Origin: Flabesymbios commensalis
Lineage: Eukaryota > Annelida > Polychaeta > Terebellida > Flabelligeridae
NCBI GenBank assembly: GCA_964017125.1
Contig: OZ024903.1
Span: 66,653,201 to 66,717,200 of the forward strand
Length of the DNA: 64,000 nucleotides
Direction of reading: 5' to 3'
The translations under genes and the position numbers were made by a program. The notes beneath the pieces are model-generated. The model was given only the letters and a program-made list of their open reading frames with translations. It had not been told where the DNA came from and searched no databases. This document shows, piece by piece, positions 52,601-61,600 of the stretch (the stretch's first letter is position 1; each line of letters starts with the position of its first letter).

Positions 52601-55600
52601 ATTTAATTTAGCTTATCCATCCACATGAGTCACATGAATCTCAGATAATTAATTCATTCAATTATAACCTTTTATTGATTCTCTCAGATTAATTCATACT
52701 GTATAATAAAGTACATAATTGTCATCGCCTTAAGACTAAGATATTTGCAATGAGAGATGGTTATTGAGTTGACTAACCTCTTCTTCTGCACAGTCAGGTC
52801 TCTGCTCAGCTATAATGATGATTCTTTCATCCTTCAGGACTTTCAGTGAAAATACAGCTATCCTGCATTGATTAGAAAACAAAGCAACTTCAAATCTTTA
52901 AAAGTTTAACCTTAATCATATTTCAATATAGCAACTAGCATTTCCAAGCTGGCTCTTAGAAAATAAAATAATCATATTACATGATACGGTACATGGCCAA
53001 TGTAAATAATAAAATAGTGACTATGGTGAGCATCAACACATCAGAAACAAATTGTCAAAGTGGCTAGCGTGATTGCATAAACGAGAGATGACTAATCATC
53101 ACATCACGTAACCCTAATGTACCCCTTCTGCATAATTTGGGGGCAGTTGGCATGCATGCCAAAATATCGTACACGCATAAGGCCTAAGAGGTGTACATGC
53201 ATAAGTGAGACATGTTCTGGCGATGCGAGTTCCCATGCAAAAAAATATAGATGCTTAACCCTTTAACCGCCAAGTTGTTAAATTTAAATTTTCACCCACT
53301 TGAAGTTGTGTCTCGCTGACGCGATCCACAACTTCAAGTGAGTAAAAATGATTCAGATTTGACAAAATGGAGATTAACTATTTTCAAATCTTTCTGGTTA
53401 ATGTCACGTTTGATCATTAACCTGTTTAAAAGGTGATACTTAATGTAGTAAAAAAAAATGAAAAACCGAATATACTCGGTTGCGGCAGTCAAAAGGTTAA
53501 CCCTTGTCCTGCCAAATTGTTCATTTTATTCATTCATTTGAAGCTGAAATTGCTAACGCAATATCTAGCTTCAAACGAAAAACATTTCTATTTTTTGAAA
53601 ATATACGTAACATCTTCTGAATTGAATTATTTGACTAGCTGAGCATCCATATACCACAAAATAAATTTTCATCTCAGTGACATTATTTGGTTTAAAATCT
53701 GCTTGACACTGTGTATATACGGGCGTAGCAGGTTAACCCTTAGAACACTGATGTCGACTACAGTAGACATCGTCTGTTTTTGTTAGCACCTGTATAACCA
53801 GTTGTTAAAAATTAAATATGCTCTAAATCTTGAAAAACTGATAAATGTTGGGACGTAAATTTCACAAATAACACAAATTTTCAGTCCCTTGTGTCTCCTT
53901 ACCGCGATACAAAACTTCAATTGGCTTAAGAGGAAGACATGTTGTTGAGCGGGTACGCTAGAGAGAGGGATTATTGTATATAACATTTGAGCACTCTCAC
54001 ATGCTAGAATGAATGCTTTGAAGACCTTTGGAAATAGCAGTTTAGAAAATAAGCATTATCGTGGATTTCCATATATCAACTCTGTTTAATTAAAAACAAA
54101 TTTATTTTTAATGAAGTCATAACAAAGAAAGCAGTTTTAATTACCTTCCTCTATAGATGAATTTCATAGGTTCCACGGCTAAAACAGTGGCAATAATATC
54201 ATCTGTATTGTGTCTCCTCCCTCCTGATAGCATCAGACCTTCCCGACTGCCACATACGAAGATAAGTCCTCCCTGATTAAATAACACAAAAATAAATTAT
54301 TTTAATCTGAATAATAAACATTTTAGATATCAAAGTTTCACAATTTTTGTAAAGCTGAAATATTAGTGAATGACTTACAGGCCCCAGGAATCCAAGAAGG
54401 CCTGTCCTGACGAATGATGTATTATCCCGTATTGGTCGGCCATCACTGTGAGAAGGTACAACCTTGAATACGTTGTTTGTAATACCTTGTAGACCCCAGT
54501 AACTAGTACCGGAGTAAGGCGCGCTGATACACAGCTCCCCGACCTCATCTGTCTTACACAGTATAGGATTCCCTTCTATCCTCACCACAACCATACCACC
54601 TATATCAAACAAAATAATATTAACAATCAACACAACTTCTTTCATGAATCAGCATCGTAAAATTTAATTTTATGACATATGTATGGCCCATCAAGGTAAA
54701 GGTAAATTATGCTAACACATGCCACAAACTATTGATACATTTTTCAATTTACAAACCATTTACGTGTAATTGATATCTGCTTGATCAACAAAGGTCAAAG
54801 GTAATGATGCCTGTGTAAATATAACCCTAGAGCACAGATGTTGACTGATCTGATATCTTACTGTTTTCTTCAGCACTTGTGTACCTAGGTTTTAAAAGAT
54901 CTCTCAAATTTGTGGCGCAGATATTTTTTGAAACTTACATTACAAAAGTCACAAGTACTTTTTAGTCACATGAAGTTGTGGATTCCAAGACACAACTTCG
55001 TGAGGGTAAAAATGAATTTTATACCTCTAGGGGTTAAAGCATATTAAATAGGAATAACTTTTAATTATGTAGAGGACTCACTTCCGGGTAGAACCTGTCC
55101 ACAGTCCTGTAATGTGAGAGATGTCAGACTGTTTTCACTATCTACCCGAACCACACCATGACTTAGACCCTGCATAGATAACACTCCCCTGCCTGACGCA
55201 TTGGCTCCCGTTCTGCCAGGCCTGCAATAACAGGCAAAATAAAAACAACATTTAAACCAGAAAGCATTGCAATGTTATATGTAACATTTTTTTAAATTAT
55301 TTAGCTAGACAACTATAATAAAACAAAATGTTGAGGTTTCGAGGAGGAATACACCTGGATAAATATCAATTATAATCGTATATGAATATACGCTATATTG
55401 CTGAGATGAATATACGCTATATTGCTGAGAACATATAAAATTGACAGATATCTTGTTGTACAATGCTTAAATCTGACATTTTTTGTTTAAACTTAATTTA
55501 TTTAAACAGGATTGCGAACAGCCACATGGCCACTAGTTGCTCTCCTTAAATTTGACATGTGATGAGATTAGTACAAACCTTCGTATAGAGACAGTATGAG

Positions 55601-58600
55601 CCTCGGGGGACATTGCACATGGACATATAGCCTCAGGTTTGAGGCCTTTTGCTTGGAAAACATTAAGAAATGAATCACATGATGTCAATGACCCTGAAAC
55701 AGAGGAGAGGCGGTATGGCAATAAAAGACAATAGCAAATAAGTAAACAGCATGATATCATACTTATAACAAAGACTCTCTGTGCAAGAATAATACAATAG
55801 TTTTAAATAAAGCAGTGATATAATAACTTAGAGAAACAGGAGTCATCATAAAGCATTTTATTTCTATATGCAGGTAGAAAAATTCAGGGAAGGATGAACA
55901 AACAATCTTACATGGATTAGCACCATCAGCGACCAGTAGCATGCGTATTGTAGCGAGGCTGACATCTTTATGGTCCTTTGTAGCCAGCAAACCCCAGTGC
56001 ATATCTCTGGACTTTACAACAGCCACACTCGCTGTTCACAAATAAAGAGAAAAATAATAAAATCAAACGATGATGAAAATTTAAAGTATTTTAATTTTAT
56101 TTAATATTATACTTAATGTTGTAAATCGTTGTGCAATGGAAACGACGTCACATATATTTATGTCAATTGAGAGGCTTTAAGTGTTACACAATATTGTGTT
56201 AATCATTTAAACGTAAAAAATCATTGTGCATACCTTAAAATTGACGGCATTCCTCAACATACATATTCATACATACAGAAATCCTGCAACTTTTATTGGC
56301 ACATAAAATGATCCATGGATCATGGTATGCATTTAGGTCTGGGGTGGAGAGGTTAGTGAGAATGTGTTTGATAATATGAAGACTGACAGATTACCTTTGA
56401 ATTTTGTGATCATTTTCATCCACGATGCAGGATCAACTTTCATCAAGGAGTAGGGGATAAACACTACATGCATGCCATTGAAGACAGCCTGTAAGTAACA
56501 TATTTATTAAGAATAAAACTCATAACAACACTTTGACCGCTAATCACTACAATAATCATTTTAAATCAGTTTCATTAGCAGGTTAAATCACAGTTATTGG
56601 GAATGAAATGATTGTTTAAACATCAGGATTTGCAAATGTTTGTTCTAAAATTAAACAAATAAACATAATTTTTAAACACTTGCGAGACTTCAAGTTGGTG
56701 GGCATTTCACCATCTCAAGTCAAAAACATGTATTACACCGGGTAAAATATCAAAAGTACAGTACTGGACACCCAGGATGATCATCATGAGGTCAGCATCG
56801 CAGGCAGTTAACCAGTATTTAATTGACATAGTCACATGTTTGCTGGGTTATTCTTGTGATGTAGCAAAATACAAATCCCACTAAGAACATTTTCCATTGT
56901 GATTTAAATGTCAATATGTTCAGAAAAGTTATCAATCTAGTAAAGCTCTTACAGTGAGGATGCCGTGCCACAGGCCAACTTCCCGCTTGAAATCCAAAAC
57001 ACAAACCAGTACTTCTCCTGTAAAATAAAACGTTTGTCATAGAATTTACCATAATTGATGCATGCTTTTAAAGAATGAAGTTGAGATTAAGAAATATAAC
57101 TGAACTTAAAAACGTATAATAGCTGATAATATTTTGTAAATTTGATCAGAACCTTCTGTGTAGTTACAGGCGACAGTAAGAGTACGACAGTGACATAGCA
57201 TGGCTGCTCTGGAAACTGTTACTCCCATCACACTACCATCTTTTCCTGTCATGTACTGCAAAAATACAAGTCATGATTATACATGAAAAAAAGAATTAAA
57301 CAGAAAATAGTACAATAGACTAAAATCTGGCTTTCACTTGATATATATTTCAATATTTGTGTAAAGCAAATTATTCTTATTTACATTGAGGTGGGGATTG
57401 CCACAACAAATCATAGCTGAAGGTAAAAGAAAATGAAAAAAATATTGTCAGAAGTTAGCATCAACCCTTACAGTGGTGAAATATTTTGATAAATACTATG
57501 AATAGTAAGGGGTATATCATTCTAAAACATCATAAATGGCTCAGTTAGTTCATTCCGCTTAAATTAAATACTTATTTTATGGGTCCACAGCCATTATAAA
57601 TCATTAATTCTTTCAGTGTGGGGGCGCGTTGTGATGCCAGATACTGACGTCAATAGTCAACCCCCGTGCTGAAAGAGTTACCCCTTAGAACACTGATGTC
57701 GACTACAGTAGACATTCTGTGTTTTTGTTAGCACCTGCATAAATAGTTGTTAAAAATTAAATATGCTCACAATCTTGAAACACTGATATATGTTGGGACC
57801 TAAAATTCACAAATAACACAAATTTTCAGTCACTTGAAGTTGTGGATCGCGGTAGCGAGACACAACTTCAAGTGGCTGAAAATTTAAATTTCTTAGCTCA
57901 GTGCTCTAAGGGCTAAGGAGATAACAAGCTACCTCTATATAGGCTGCAGTGTCTTCTGCCATACGTGGGGGAGGTAACCAATCCTTTGGAGGTTTACTCA
58001 AATGTTCAGTCACAAACCATTGAACTTTTGGCCACCCTGAAATATAATTAAAAGCAATGTTATGTTGAAGCTATATTTGTTGTATGTAGCAAAGATATGC
58101 TATAGAAGAATGTAGAATATGTTATGGACAAAAATTCTCCCGCAGAAGGCCACACCAAAAACATAACTGATATTTATCAGCGAGAGATAATCATTATTAT
58201 TCTATTAAAAGTCACTGATGATTCCTATGTAAGTATAATAATTATAGGCCTACTGCTACATATAATTATTTGTCATTCTTAATTTAAAACATCTATTTTC
58301 CATATAAACAGTCCACCATTTTTATTTTATACAGTTGAAATTTGAATTGTTCTATTTTATTGATCTAGATATCTAGAATGGATTACCATAGAATAATTTA
58401 GCACAGATTGAGAGACATTAGGAATTTTAAAATAAATAATAGCTGCAAGTCAGCAAGTTTGAATTCAATCGAGGTGAATTTTTAAAAATGTATATGCCTC
58501 ACTGAAACATCTAATCGTCTTTTATGGTAATCTATAGATATCTCGAAAGACTTTCCAGATATCAGACATGTTAAAGTAAATAATGGCTTCCTGTCTGCCA

Positions 58601-61600
58601 TTTAGAATCTGATTTATCAAGAGGAATACACTCGGGATGATTTCGATTTTGAGGGAATTAAAAATGTTCGCCTGGTGGCCATTATTTACATGTACAGGTC
58701 ATCAATATGCAGAACGTGCCAGATAGCTAAATCTTCATTTACATCTACAGATTGCACTGTTTTTACCGTATTACAAAATCACTTAAATGAACGTTCCAGT
58801 GAAAAAGTGCCATTATGCTATAATTCTACTTATTTGCTACACCACTACTATAAAACGAAACGTTTTTTCGAGGAGGAATACACCTTGAAAGGTTTTCATG
58901 ATATTACAAAAAAAATTGAAATTTAATATACTACATGTACATTGTAGTGATGGCCATGTGCGGATGGCAACACAGCCTAACATATTTCAATCCTTTCTGT
59001 GAATTCAATCCAGATAAAAAATAATTTAAGTTAACCACATACCATATAATCACCACCCTCAGTTGCGATGGAAGGAGCTAATAACTAATTTTTGGTACTT
59101 CAGTAAATTTACCTCTAAAAGTGACAACTTCTCCAGTCTGTGTTTTAGGTAGACCCTTATAGCAAGCTTCTGATGTAAGTGCCACAGTTACACTGAGACT
59201 GCCCAGCAGAAAACCCACACCCTGTCCTCCAGCATCCTGAGCAATAAAATACAAAGAAATAAAACACTGAAAAACATTATATAGTAATAAACATTATCAG
59301 AGAAGCTGTGCCGAGTGAGAATGAGGATTAGGAGTTAAACTGCAACCCAGTAAACACAAGGCGTTATCCTAGTGTGGGACAGTGTCACAGGCAGTGAGCC
59401 AACATTAACCCTTTCAATCTCACGATGCATCAAAGCATCATTCCGCATCTATAAAGAATGACTAAATTTCCTAAAACCTAGGGTTTTAGGATGACAATTT
59501 TTGTTGAACTGTTCTAATAATAACGATATATTATTTTTCATTTGACACCCGCTTCAAGTCATCTTCATTCACCACAAGTCGAGAATTGCGACAGCCATTC
59601 GCGGCTTGTAGTGAATGAATATGACAATGGTAAATACAGGCTTGAAAGGGTTAAGCCAACAGTGGGTCAATGTCTCATGTTTGCCGAGAATTAGCAGAAA
59701 ATAGAGAATTATCAGCTAACAAAAAGAATGGCATAGATTATCATATTATTCAACCAAAAGACCAAAGATGTTGACTACAGTAGTATTTACACATTCTATT
59801 AGCATCAGTGTTTGAAGGGAAATATTTTATAACTCTGTCACACGATATATGTTTTGACATAACTTTTAACCCGTTTGTGACGAGGCCCGGAGATCTCCGT
59901 GATTCAGGGAGACCATTCAGATACGAGGCCCGGAGATCTCCGGGTTTGATTGCATGAGATAACTATGACGTCATAAAATGATCTTGTTTCAGAAACAGCG
60001 CAGTAGCATAATAATCTCGTGTTCAAAGGGTTAAAAGGCCAAGTGATTTTCATCCACTTAAAATTGTGGTAGCCAGACATCACTTCTAATGAAAGAAAAA
60101 TTGTGAAGGTTGAGAAAAAAATTAAAATTTCTATAAAAGTGTCTTCAAACACATGTCTTGACATTTTGGCAAATAAACACTCAAAATGAAATGTCGCTTG
60201 TCAGGAGTTAAAGTTGAAACTAAACTTGACATTAAAATGACATAAAAATTGCTGTAAAATGTATATTACCAGATATAATTTGTCTTTCTCTCAAAAATAC
60301 CCATTTAAAATATTATTCTGATCACAATATCAAATTAGTGTCGTAATTCAGCAAATTGCATCGTGTATAATATAAATATAATTTTATAAAGCTATGGTAA
60401 GGTGTTCGGGAAGCTAACAAGCTGAAAGCAAACATTATCTTAAAACAATCCATTCACAAAGTTAACCCTTCACACCCCACACCCGCATATATCGTCCCCT
60501 CCACACTCGAATATATTGGGACTAAAACATGGGAAAGAGGAAAACCCTGTAGCTTCTCAAGATAATAACCTAGAGTGTGAAGGGTAAAGAGTCTCACAGT
60601 GCTGTTCATTGTTAAAAAAACTGATGAGATGACTAAGAGATTCAGCAATATATTAATCTATTTTGACTGAGACAAAAATGTTATTTTTAAGACTTTCTTT
60701 TAATGGCTCAACTGCTGGCTGAGAGTAGTAGTGGTATAAATAGTAGTAGTAGTAGTAGTAAAATAGTACTAGTAGAGGTAGTACATGTAGTACTAGCAGT
60801 ATTTATAGCAGTAGTAATACAGCTAGTGGTAGTAGTAATAGTGGTGGTGGTAGCAGTAGTGGGATCAGTGGTAATACATGTAGTGGTAGTAGTAATAGTT
60901 GGTGGTAGTAGTAGTAGTGGTAGTAGTGGGAGTAGTGGTAATACATGTAGCAGTAGCAGCCGCAGCAACCGAAGAACTGTACATTTACAAAATTATTTTG
61001 AACAAATTAAAAAAAAAAATTCTTTGTAAGGGTAAAGATTCTTTCATCATTGTAACCTTACAAATAATGTAAATCACATTTTGTTCTCTACACTGTACTT
61101 TGTACTTACTCCTTAGTATGTTGATGAAAGACAGTTGATAAGATTTTATATCAGAATAATTACTTTACATAGGATGTGAAAAATTGCAATTAACCAACAA
61201 CAATCGAGAAAATTTGCAGCAAAGGCACAGCGATGGAAAAAATAAAATAGCAAAATCAACCAAATGCTTTTATTTAAACAAAAAAAGCAAACTACAACAT
61301 ACATAGTATCATCAATTTTTAATTTATTGGAGCTAATTAATCTAGCCTGTCAATCAAAATTAATGATGGGAAGACTAGATCTCGACAAAGGAAGTTCCTT
61401 ACACCCATCCAGATCATTTATATATTTTAAAGCTGATGATTTTCTTCATAATTTACTCATTAGAAGGTAGAGATTACGAAGCTGTAACATCATAACTTAC
61501 CCTTGTGGGGTCAACAAAGTGTCCCTTAGCGTCCTAGTAGTACCAACATAATCAAAACTTTACTAAGCGTGCACACACCACACCACAAAACACCTCTTCA

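Noticed and set aside
60708-61029. Open frames of 86-108 codons on both strands
   Set aside because: They read through an (AGT)n microsatellite and give only low-complexity protein.
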